Assembly (NCBI GenBank): GCA_913060515.1 | Contig: CAJXRZ010000014.1 | Span: 39,332-103,331 of the forward strand | Length of the DNA stretch: 64,000 bases | DNA from: an uncultured Pseudomonadota bacterium | Lineage (GTDB): Bacteria; Myxococcota_A; UBA796; CAJQPC01 | Direction: 5' to 3' | Made by a program: the position numbers and the translations under genes | Notes under the pieces: generated by a model | Databases searched by the model: none | What the model was told of the DNA's origin: nothing | Seen by the model: only the letters and a program-made list of their open reading frames with translations | Shown: piece after piece, positions 1-6,748 of the stretch | Numbering within the stretch: position 1 is the first letter of the stretch | How the letters are laid out: every line of letters starts with the position of its first letter

Positions 1-1
1 A

Positions 2-373
2 GTGGAGGAGGCCGTTCTTGAGGTCTTCCCCCAGCTCAGCAAGCGCACCGGCTACCTGGCCATGTTGGCGAATGTCGCCACCTTGACCGGTCTGCTGGGT
101 ACCATCCAGGGCTTGATCCTGGCGTTCGAGGCCGTTGCTCACGCATCCGCCGAGACCAAGGGTACGCTGCTTGCCGCTGGTATCTCCACCGCAATGTTCA
201 CGACCATGTCCGGTCTGATCGTCGCTATCCCTACCTTGCTCTTCAGTTCCGTCATTGTGGACCGGACGACCAAGATTATGGACGACGTGGACCAGTACGC
301 CCTCAAGACCGTGAACCTGCTTGCAGCTCGCCGTCGTGGCACCTTGGATCAGAAAGACGCCGCAGGCGCCTGA
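2..373 (+). CDS. MotA/TolQ/ExbB proton channel protein, 3' part
   Basis: The gene enters from the left edge, so only the last 123 residues are visible and the true start lies outside the window. The fragment holds the conserved ExbB/TolQ core: an A-N-V-A-T-L-T-G-L-L-G-T turn followed by a membrane segment, and a second segment with FTTMSGLIVAIPTLLF near residues 62-80. Proteins of this family form the pentameric inner-membrane channel that uses proton flow to drive TonB-, Tol- or gliding-type machines. Two ExbD-type genes and a TonB-like gene follow on the same strand, so this is the channel subunit of one complex. Which substrate it serves cannot be told from the sequence. Confidence 0.93.
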   Translation: MEEAVLEVFPQLSKRTGYLAMLANVATLTGLLGTIQGLILAFEAVAHASAETKGTLLAAGISTAMFTTMSGLIVAIPTLLFSSVIVDRTTKIMDDVDQYALKTVNLLAARRRGTLDQKDAAGA

Positions 374-399
374 GCTGATTCTTTAATTTCGATGGGTTT

Positions 400-443
400 G
401 TCTCACTCTGAGACGGGCCCAGCTACCTCGGCTTCGGTCGAGG
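400..443 (+). other. two small stem-loops between exbB- and exbD-type genes
   Basis: In the 93-base gap there is a six-base perfect inverted repeat (GTCTCA/TGAGAC, three-base loop, 400-414) and a five-base one (CCTCG/CGAGG, 426-443). There is no T tract, so these are not intrinsic terminators. They could stabilise the upstream message end or tune the channel-to-ExbD ratio; that role is inference. Confidence 0.25.
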
Positions 444-466
444 CCACTTAAGCTGGAGACTCCCAG

Positions 467-1030
467 ATGGCTGGAAAGGGGCGTCGGACCGCAGAGGAAG
501 CACCTCTGGACTTGGTCCCGATCATGAACCTGGTCACCATTCTGATTCCATTCCTATTGATGTCTGCGCAGTTTGTAACGCTCGCAGTCATCGACTCCAC
601 GCTGCCGGCCATTGGCCCGCCGCAGGAGGTTCAGGAGGAGCCGGATGAGCCGCCTTTGATGTTGTCGATCGCTGTGACCGATCAGGGCTTTACTGTCCTG
701 GGCGACAACGGCGTCGTGACAGGCGAAGCGGAAGAAGGTGCTGAAGGCGAGGAAGCGGAGGGCGACCCAGAGCCCACGATTCCCTGTGCCGAACGGCCTT
801 GTACTTCTGCGGAGTCTTACGACTACGAGGAACTCACTCGCATGCTCAGCCTGATCAAGGACGAGTATCCTGATGACCAAAACGTCATCCTAGTGCCCGA
901 AGGCCGTATTCAGTACGAAGTCATCGTTCGCACCATGGACTCGACGCGCGAAGACAAGACTCAGAAGGGAGAGGATGACTCTTCTCGTGAGCTCTTTCCC
1001 TTCGTGGTCATCGCCGGCGGCGCGCAGTAG
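467..1030 (+). CDS. ExbD/TolR-type stator protein, Asp replaced by Asn
   Basis: A 187-residue single-pass inner-membrane protein. A basic N-terminus is followed by a membrane helix (about residues 16-45) and a periplasmic domain with an acidic low-complexity insert (residues 87-103). The start has a GGAG site nine bases upstream. ExbD and TolR carry an essential protonatable Asp in a P-x-x-D motif at the start of the helix; here the motif reads P18-I-M-N21, so that Asp is Asn. The next gene encodes a second ExbD-like protein that keeps the Asp, which suggests a mixed stator with unequal subunits. Confidence 0.9.
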   Translation: MAGKGRRTAEEAPLDLVPIMNLVTILIPFLLMSAQFVTLAVIDSTLPAIGPPQEVQEEPDEPPLMLSIAVTDQGFTVLGDNGVVTGEAEEGAEGEEAEGDPEPTIPCAERPCTSAESYDYEELTRMLSLIKDEYPDDQNVILVPEGRIQYEVIVRTMDSTREDKTQKGEDDSSRELFPFVVIAGGAQ

Positions 1031-1039
1031 GAGCCCAAC

Positions 1040-1570
1040 ATGGCACTCAAGAAAAAGAAGCGCGTTCAAAAGCGTGAAGAGCTGGCCATCACTTCGATGA
1101 TGGACATGATGACCATCATCTTGGTTTTCCTGCTCAAGAGCTATGCCTCGACCGAGGTCACGGTCACCCCTTCGGGTGACATGCAGCTGCCCACCTCCAC
1201 GGCCAAGAAGGCTCCTGAGTTGGCTGTCCAACTCATGGTCTCCAAGACCGAGATTCTGGTGGACGGTGTTCCGGTCCTCAACCTCACTACGGTGCAGGAT
1301 GAGGAGAACCCTGGTCAGATGATGATCGCGGTTCCTGAGGACGAGAAGAAGGGTCAGATGATCACTGACCTGTACGATCGTCTCTTGGACAAAGCTGAGC
1401 AGGCCAAGGCTCTCGGCGAAGCATCCGGTAGCGAGCAGCACGCCTTTAAGGGCCGCATCTTGCTGCAATGTGACCAGACTCTGCCCTTCACCGTCATTCG
1501 TGAGGTGATGTATACGGCCGGTCAGGCACAGTTTAGCGAGTTCAAGTTCGTGGTCTACAAGACCGAGTAG
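1040..1570 (+). CDS. ExbD/TolR-type stator protein with conserved Asp
   Basis: A 176-residue ExbD-like protein starting nine bases after the previous gene, with AGGAG seven bases before the ATG. A very basic N-terminus (four consecutive lysines) precedes one membrane helix near residues 18-37 containing D22, which aligns with the proton-carrying Asp of ExbD/TolR. The periplasmic part is a typical ExbD fold, including a GRILLQCDQTLPF stretch followed by VIREVMYTAGQAQF. It presumably supplies the proton path of the ExbB-ExbD-ExbD complex, with the previous gene product as a structural partner. Confidence 0.92.
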   Translation: MALKKKKRVQKREELAITSMMDMMTIILVFLLKSYASTEVTVTPSGDMQLPTSTAKKAPELAVQLMVSKTEILVDGVPVLNLTTVQDEENPGQMMIAVPEDEKKGQMITDLYDRLLDKAEQAKALGEASGSEQHAFKGRILLQCDQTLPFTVIREVMYTAGQAQFSEFKFVVYKTE

Positions 1571-1602
1571 GTTCTGCTTGTGCGCCCCTCCGGGGTCTAA
1601 AA

Positions 1603-1638
1603 GGGCGGGGTTGGCGATTTTTGCCGGCGCCGCCCTTT
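1603..1638 (+). terminator. terminator-like hairpin after the second exbD-type gene
   Basis: A 13-base imperfect stem (1603-1615 with 1623-1635; one mismatch, two G-U pairs) with a seven-base loop is followed by only three T residues. It sits in the largest gap of the window (1571-1856), which otherwise shows a small CCCC/GGGG hairpin at 1585-1595 and no convincing gene. It could be a weak terminator or attenuator lowering expression of the TonB-like gene relative to the channel genes. Confidence 0.4.
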
Positions 1639-1856
1639 CGGATCCAAGCTTTGGGGTCAAGCGCACCGAGTTTGAGCCGATCAGAACTACATGGCACTTA
1701 CGGGAACCTCTTCCCACTAGGCCAGCCCACTTCCCACCTGCTACACTGACGTGGCTGCAATCCAAGGAGCTTTTTGTGAACCCAATCGGGAACACGTGGT
1801 CTGACGGAACTGAGCTGCTCCGGCTCAAGCGCAGCAATCACCGGGGACTCTAGGAA

Positions 1857-3251
1857 ATGGCCAAGGCGAAGCGACAGACCCAGCAGCAGAAGGTCCTTAG
1901 GATCGGCGTTGTCCAGGACGGCAAGATCGTTCAGGAGCGCCTGATCAAGGCAGGCGAAGAGGTAACGGTTGGCGAGTCCACCAAGAACCTCTTCGTTTTC
2001 CCACCGACCTCGCTGCCCAAGCGCTTTCAGCTCTTTCAGCCCAAGAAAGGTGGTGGGTACATCCTCCACTTTACGGACGGCATGGAAGGCAAGATCTCGT
2101 ATAAAAACGCGATCGTGCCCCTGGAGCAGCTCAAGCAACGCGGCGACGCAGTTCGAAAGGGGACGGACTTTGTCCTGCCCCTCTCTGAGGGCAACCGCGG
2201 CAAGGTGAGCGTGGACGGGGTGACCATCCTCTTCCAGTTCGTCCCGCCGCCCCCAGAGCCGATGCGCGCTGGCGCGAAGATGGACTTCCGCCCCAAGCTG
2301 ATCGAGGAAGACGATCCCGTCTTCTTTGGTTTCTTGGGACTGTTCACCGCGCTGGCGACCGTTTTGATGATCTACGTGTACAACGCGGAGCCCGTTGAGC
2401 GGGTCGCGATTGAAGAGATCCCGGATCGCTTCACCGAGATCATCATGGAACCGTCGGACAACGATCCCCCCGAGGTGATCGAGCCCGAAGTGGATCCGGA
2501 TGCTGAAGGCGAGAAGATTGAACGCGATGATGCTGAGGCACCTGACAAGGTGAAACCAGACGTCGTGGATAAGAAGCCGCAATCGGAAGCTGAGAAGCAA
2601 GCCGCTGCGGAGGCGGCAGCCGAAGCGCGCCGCGCCAAGGCCCAGGCCGAGGTTGCCAACAACCCGCTGCTGGCTGCCATCATTGGTACCCGTGGCGAGT
2701 CTGGTAGCGAAGGCAAGGTTCAAGACCTCTTTGGTAGCGACGACTTTGCCGGACAGGATCTCGATGCTGCTCTTGCATCGGTCACTGGCGTGGACGTTGC
2801 GACCGATGCTGGGCTCAAGGCGAAGGAGGGCGCCGGTGGCGGTCCTCGGACGACTGCGGGCATCGGCGACTTGAAGGGTGGAACGACTGGTGAGGCGGGC
2901 GTAGGCTCGGGCCCAGCGACCGCCGTCAAGGGTGGTGTGCAGCTCGGCCAAGCGGATGCCATGCTGGAAGAGGGCGATACCGCCTCGGTCCAGAAGGTTG
3001 TTCGCAAGTACAGCGGCCAGGTCAAGTACTGCTACGAGGCTCAACTGAAGAACGACCCGAGCTTGAGTGGACGTGTCGAGGTTCAGTTCACCGTGAACAA
3101 GGGACGCGTCGCAAGCGCCTCGGTCTTCGGGAACAGCACCGGCTCCGACCCTCTCGGCAAGTGCATCGTCGGCAAGGTCCGCAAGTGGAAGTTCCCTGAG
3201 GAGATCCAAGGCGACATTGTCTACCCATTCGTCCTGAGTCCTTCCAGCTAA
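1857..3251 (+). CDS. AgmX/PglI-type TonB-like energy-transducing protein
   Basis: A 464-residue protein built as a cytoplasmic N-terminal beta-rich domain (residues 10-130, FHA-like in outline), one membrane helix (about 147-168), a long acidic then Ala/Lys-rich periplasmic stretch (175-270), a Gly-rich linker (320-355), and a C-terminal domain from about 375. The last contains KYCYEAQLKNDPSLSGRVEV and ends in WKFPEEIQGDIVYPFVL, the signature of the AgmX/PglI C-terminal domain, which resembles the TonB C-terminus. In Myxococcota such proteins accompany ExbB/ExbD stators in gliding or envelope transport machines, so this is the likely force transmitter of the preceding complex. The reversed order (cytoplasmic domain, helix, periplasmic rod) fits that role. 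Confidence 0.85.
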   Translation: MAKAKRQTQQQKVLRIGVVQDGKIVQERLIKAGEEVTVGESTKNLFVFPPTSLPKRFQLFQPKKGGGYILHFTDGMEGKISYKNAIVPLEQLKQRGDAVRKGTDFVLPLSEGNRGKVSVDGVTILFQFVPPPPEPMRAGAKMDFRPKLIEEDDPVFFGFLGLFTALATVLMIYVYNAEPVERVAIEEIPDRFTEIIMEPSDNDPPEVIEPEVDPDAEGEKIERDDAEAPDKVKPDVVDKKPQSEAEKQAAAEAAAEARRAKAQAEVANNPLLAAIIGTRGESGSEGKVQDLFGSDDFAGQDLDAALASVTGVDVATDAGLKAKEGAGGGPRTTAGIGDLKGGTTGEAGVGSGPATAVKGGVQLGQADAMLEEGDTASVQKVVRKYSGQVKYCYEAQLKNDPSLSGRVEVQFTVNKGRVASASVFGNSTGSDPLGKCIVGKVRKWKFPEEIQGDIVYPFVLSPSS

Positions 3252-3274
3252 GTCTGGCAAGACAGAGGGGATGT

Positions 3275-3301
3275 AAGAGGCGGCCTTTGGCCGCCTCTTT
3301 T
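3275..3301 (+). terminator. intrinsic terminator after the stator operon
   Basis: A perfect 11-base inverted repeat (AAGAGGCGGCC / GGCCGCCTCTT) with a three-base TTT loop runs straight into TTTT. It lies 24 bases after the stop of the AgmX-type gene. Confidence 0.88.
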
Positions 3302-3369
3302 CGCTCTGATCCCCTCAAGGTGCAGCTTGCTTCTGCCGATGATCACTTTAGGTCTCTGTCCCCTATAGG

Positions 3370-3398
3370 TTGACACTCCAAAGTTCAGCCTCTACGAT
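3370..3398 (+). promoter_or_regulatory. sigma-70-type promoter for the secreted unknown
   Basis: A perfect -35 hexamer TTGACA (3370-3375) is followed after exactly 17 bases by TACGAT (3393-3398), four of six matches to the -10 consensus. It follows a strong terminator and leaves a leader of about 30 bases before the ATG at 3434. Confidence 0.6.
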
Positions 3399-3433
3399 GC
3401 AGACTGAGTTAGTTTCCAAGTGGAGGGTCTTCC

Positions 3434-3997
3434 ATGACTCGAATCACCAAGTTCGCATTCGCCTTTACCCTTGCGGGCATTCTGTCTTCGTCGTCAATTG
3501 CGATGGCACAGGATGTTGGCGCTACAGGCAACCTTGAGCAGTCCACCAGCACGTCTCCAAGCGAGATGGTGTCTTTTGCCAACGAGGCTGTCTCCGAAAT
3601 GGGGGACGCCGCGCAGGATGTACAGAAGATGCTGGCCGCTGCTGAGAAAGAGAGCGACGTCTACCAGGTCCAGTGCCTGAACAAGAAGCTCTCCGCGATC
3701 GCTGCTTTGGCTCAGGTCTCTGAGTCTGCGAAGGCGAGCATGCAAGATGCTCTCGCGGCTGGCGAGACTGAGCGGGCGGAGCAGGAGTTCCGCAAGCTAG
3801 CTGTGGCACAAGGCAAGGTACGTCAGTTCCGCGCCGAAGCCGAGGCCTGCACACGGGACGATGGCACTGCTCCAGGTGATGTCAGCGTCGATGTCTCGAA
3901 CGAGGCACTCGCTGACAGCAGTGGGGACACTGAATCGATCGATGACGGAAACTTCGGCATTGGCGATGAGCCGCCGAGTACGAGCCCTTTCGAGTAG
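3434..3997 (+). CDS. secreted protein of unknown function
   Basis: A 187-residue protein I do not recognise. It has a classical signal peptide (basic MTRITK start, hydrophobic core, cleavage likely after AMA near residue 25). The mature part is largely alpha-helical with an Ala-rich stretch containing two cysteines (in VQCLNKK and EACTRDD), and it ends in an acidic disordered tail rich in Ser, Asp and Pro. GGAGG sits eight bases before the ATG. It is transcribed from its own promoter, and a beta-barrel gene follows 113 bases later, so the two may act together in the envelope. No catalytic motif is visible. Confidence 0.75.
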   Translation: MTRITKFAFAFTLAGILSSSSIAMAQDVGATGNLEQSTSTSPSEMVSFANEAVSEMGDAAQDVQKMLAAAEKESDVYQVQCLNKKLSAIAALAQVSESAKASMQDALAAGETERAEQEFRKLAVAQGKVRQFRAEAEACTRDDGTAPGDVSVDVSNEALADSSGDTESIDDGNFGIGDEPPSTSPFE

Positions 3998-4014
3998 AGC
4001 AGATGAAAGAGAGT

Positions 4015-4040
4015 GACATCGCGAGGGGTTGCGCGATGTC
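4015..4040 (+). other. stem-loop between secreted protein and barrel genes
   Basis: A perfect nine-base inverted repeat (GACATCGCG / CGCGATGTC) with an eight-base loop and no T tract after it. It might protect the upstream message end or act as partial attenuation before the barrel gene. Confidence 0.35.
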
Positions 4041-4110
4041 CTCGAAGGTGTGACAGTGCCCGCTGCACTGAGCACCAAACCGCGCAGTCAATCCACGCAG
4101 AGGCAGATCG

Positions 4111-5511
4111 ATGGGAGCATTCGGCTACAGCCGGGCAATGAAGGGCGCACTCGTGTTGTCCCTAATCAGCGTCGGCTTGTCCCCGAGCGCCGCGTTTGCG
4201 GAAGCTGGAGACCATGTCAAAGTAGGTTCGGCCGAGGTCGTGCCGAGCCTAAAGCTCGGCTACGAGTGGCGTTCCAACCTCTACCTAGAGGAGAACCCGC
4301 TGTTTCCGGCAGTGGGCGAGCAGGGTACAGTCCGAGGGTCGGCCTTTGTCGCTACTCCTGGACTGAAGTTGAGCTTGCTCACGAACGAGGTCAGCCTGGA
4401 GATGGGCGCGAGCTACGGCGTGCGCAAGTTCTTCGCGAGCTCGAAGAGCCAGAACAGCAGCTACAACGTTGCAAACCTGGACCAATTCAACAACTTCGAC
4501 GTCTTCGGGAACCTTCACATTCTCCCGAACGGTCTGGTTGGTGTGCGCCTGGAAGAGAGCTTCGCGGTCTCGAACCGACCCATTGAGTCCCAGTTCGCCG
4601 ATGACGCGCTGATCACCCGCACGCGTAATGACACGGGCGGGTACATCGTGCTCTCTCCTGGCAATGCCTTGTCTTTCGACTTGGGTGGTTTCTTTCTCTA
4701 CGACCAGTACGACGGCAACGAAGGCAGCTCCGAGCTGGTTTCCGGCAGCCGCGTGAACAACAAGCTGGGCTACGGCGGCGCTTTGCGTTCGCAGTGGGAG
4801 TTCTTCCCGCGCACGGCTTTGGTTCTGGACGGCCAAGTCGAGAAGTTCGACTGGGAACGCAACGTGGTCACGACCGCGGGCGACGACGAGCCGAACGAGA
4901 ACACCGGCAACGGTCTGGCGATGCCGGATGGTTGGGGCTGGCGTGCGACAGCAGGGATCAAGGGCCGCGTGACCAACAAGGTCGTCGTGAACGCCCTGAT
5001 TGGCTACGGCCAGACCACCTACGATGAGCAGTCCGTACTGGACTACGCGGCCTCCCTGAACAACAACGTCTGGGGAGACGAGCTGGACCCAAGCGAGGGC
5101 TGGGACACAGACCTCAAGGGCATCGCTGGTTTGCTCGCCTATGGCTCCGTCACTTGGACGCCTGTCACCGGGCAGTCCTTCTCCGCTGGCTACAAGCGAG
5201 ACTTCCAAGACAGTTGGTTCACCAACTACGTGACCTACAACAGCGGCTTTGCCCGGTACAACGGCGCCCTTGCGCGTCGCTGGGACCTCCGTCTGGAAGG
5301 GAACTACCGTCTTGAGGCATACGCTGGAGAGGTGGTTCGCAACGACCACGTGCTCTCGACCTCGGCGGGCTTGTCTTACGATGCGACCGATTGGCTGACC
5401 CTCAATGGAGGAAGCACTTGGCGTCGCCGTGTCTCTGCGGACACACCGGCTTTGGCCAGCATCGAGTATGACGATGTGGGATTCCAGCTCGGTATGAAGC
5501 TGACCTACTAA
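4111..5511 (+). CDS. outer-membrane beta-barrel protein
   Basis: A 466-residue protein with a signal peptide (hydrophobic run after MKGAL, cleavage likely after AAFAEA) and a mature part made of alternating aromatic/polar strands of 8-14 residues ending in a Tyr (…LGMKLTY), as expected for an outer-membrane barrel. It resembles BBP2-like putative porins (DUF560-type barrels); I do not know the substrate. The ATG at 4111 has AGAGG upstream; the ATG at 4138 would give a more standard signal peptide but has a weaker site. It shares its upstream region with the secreted unknown and is followed by a strong terminator. Confidence 0.75.
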   Translation: MGAFGYSRAMKGALVLSLISVGLSPSAAFAEAGDHVKVGSAEVVPSLKLGYEWRSNLYLEENPLFPAVGEQGTVRGSAFVATPGLKLSLLTNEVSLEMGASYGVRKFFASSKSQNSSYNVANLDQFNNFDVFGNLHILPNGLVGVRLEESFAVSNRPIESQFADDALITRTRNDTGGYIVLSPGNALSFDLGGFFLYDQYDGNEGSSELVSGSRVNNKLGYGGALRSQWEFFPRTALVLDGQVEKFDWERNVVTTAGDDEPNENTGNGLAMPDGWGWRATAGIKGRVTNKVVVNALIGYGQTTYDEQSVLDYAASLNNNVWGDELDPSEGWDTDLKGIAGLLAYGSVTWTPVTGQSFSAGYKRDFQDSWFTNYVTYNSGFARYNGALARRWDLRLEGNYRLEAYAGEVVRNDHVLSTSAGLSYDATDWLTLNGGSTWRRRVSADTPALASIEYDDVGFQLGMKLTY

Positions 5512-5526
5512 GGCAGTTGCGCACAG

Positions 5527-5568
5527 AGTAGAAAGGCCTTCCCGCAACAGCGGGAGGGCCTTTTCTAC
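5527..5568. terminator. bidirectional terminator between barrel gene and galE
   Basis: A long near-perfect inverted repeat (about 18 bases per arm: AGTAGAAAGGCCTTCCCG pairs with CGGGAGGGCCTTTTCTACT) with a small AACA-type loop. It has a T run on the plus strand and a matching A run on the left, so it can end transcription from both converging genes. Confidence 0.8.
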
Positions 5569-5624
5569 TCTGGAGATTCAGGAGGCAAATTCAGCTCCGT
5601 TGGCGAGACTGGGCGCCTTGGCCC

Positions 5625-6623
5625 TCAGTACTTTGGGCTCTGGGCCCAGCGCCAGGCGCTCTCAACCGTTGCATCTAGGTCAGTCCATTCAGGGGTCCAT
5701 CCCAAGGCAGACTGAGCCGCTGCTGGATGAGCCCAGATTCTGGCCGGGTCGCCTGCCCGCCTTGGGGCGTCTTTCCTTGGAACAGGCTGGCCGGTCACCC
5801 GCTCAACAGCTTGGATGATCTCCAAGACCGAGGTGCCCTGACCGGTGCCCAGGTTCCAGGCACCGCCACTGCCTCCAGCCAACAGGTGCTCTAAGGCAGC
5901 CAAGTGTGCCCGCGCCAGGTCCATGACGTGGATGTAGTCGCGTATGCAGGTGCCATCGGGGGTCGGGTAGTCCCGCCCAAAGACTTGAAGGGGAGGCCGC
6001 TGGCCCAGGACGGCCTGCAGAACCAAGGGGATCAAGTGGGTCTCTGGACTGTGGCTCTCGCCGAGCAAGCCTTCCGGGTGGGCACCCGCTGCGTTGAAGT
6101 AGCGTAGGCGAGCGGCACGCAACCCCTGTGCGGCGCAAGACTCGAGCACCTGCTCAGCCATCCACTTGGAGTGGCCGTATGGGCTCTCGGGGGACTTTGC
6201 GTTGGCCTCGGTCACGGGAAGGTGCTCAGGCGCTCCGTACACCGCGCAGGTGGACGAGAAGACCAATGGGGCGATGCCCCGGGCACACATTGCGCGTGCC
6301 AAGGTCGCTGTTCCGCCTACGTTGACGTCGAAATACCGGGCAGGGAAGTGAGTGGACTCTCCGACAAGCGCCAAGGCTGCGAAGTGCATGACCGCCCCGA
6401 TCTTGTGCTCATCGAGCACTGCGCCGAGTCGCGCGGCGTCCCGTATGTCCCCGAGCTCCAGGGGCAGCTCCAGGGCCTGTACGGCCTGGATGTGGCCAGT
6501 GCTCAGGTTGTCGTAGATCACGACAGGGTAGCCGGCCTGCTTGAGCAGGAAGGCCGCATGAGAGCCGATGTAGCCGGCTCCACCAATGACTAGAACTGGG
6601 GTCTTCACAAGGCAAGCTGACAC
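5625..6623 (-). CDS. galE: UDP-glucose 4-epimerase
   Basis: A 332-residue short-chain dehydrogenase that interconverts UDP-glucose and UDP-galactose for polysaccharide or LPS precursors. The NAD-binding motif GGAGYIGSH is near residue 14, the catalytic Ser region is SSTCAVYG, and the YxxxK pair is in SPYGHSK. Sugar-binding loops RYFNAAGA and CIRDYIHV are also present, and the length is normal. A GTG at 6623 is taken as start because a GGGGA site lies about nine bases upstream; an internal GTG at 6608 is possible. It stands alone, divergent from ftsK. Confidence 0.97.
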   Translation of the reverse strand: MSACLVKTPVLVIGGAGYIGSHAAFLLKQAGYPVVIYDNLSTGHIQAVQALELPLELGDIRDAARLGAVLDEHKIGAVMHFAALALVGESTHFPARYFDVNVGGTATLARAMCARGIAPLVFSSTCAVYGAPEHLPVTEANAKSPESPYGHSKWMAEQVLESCAAQGLRAARLRYFNAAGAHPEGLLGESHSPETHLIPLVLQAVLGQRPPLQVFGRDYPTPDGTCIRDYIHVMDLARAHLAALEHLLAGGSGGAWNLGTGQGTSVLEIIQAVERVTGQPVPRKDAPRRAGDPARIWAHPAAAQSALGWTPEWTDLDATVESAWRWAQSPKY

Positions 6624-6704
6624 TGTTGGTGTCCCCTGTCAAGTGACAGGAGCGATGAGCTACTGATGCTCAGGTATGACAGGAGGGTTTCAGATGACGT
6701 GTCA
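6619..6704. promoter_or_regulatory. cluster of TGACA/TGTCA palindromes between galE and ftsK
   Basis: The divergent intergenic region holds three palindromes sharing the same core: GACAC/GTGTC (6619-6633, touching the galE start), a perfect CCTGTCA-AG-TGACAGG (6635-6650) and TGAC-GT-GTCA (6695-6704). A direct copy of TGACAGGAG is at 6644-6652 and 6677-6685. Repeated symmetric half-sites suggest a dimeric regulator, not identified here. Confidence 0.4.
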
Positions 6705-6748
6705 AGGCTTTTGCGCTACCCTTGTCCATCGGAGCAGTGGGACAAAAC

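Noticed and set aside
1578..1853. A possible 91-residue gene in the gap before the AgmX-type gene
   Set aside because: There is no ribosome site, the composition is unlike its neighbours, and it overlaps the hairpin at 1603-1638.
1698..3260. A 520-codon minus-strand frame opposite the AgmX-type gene
   Set aside because: The plus-strand gene has clear domains and operon context; the antisense product has none.
4029..4586. A 185-codon frame overlapping the start of the barrel gene
   Set aside because: Arg/Gly/Pro-rich shadow translation; the barrel frame has a signal peptide and strand pattern.
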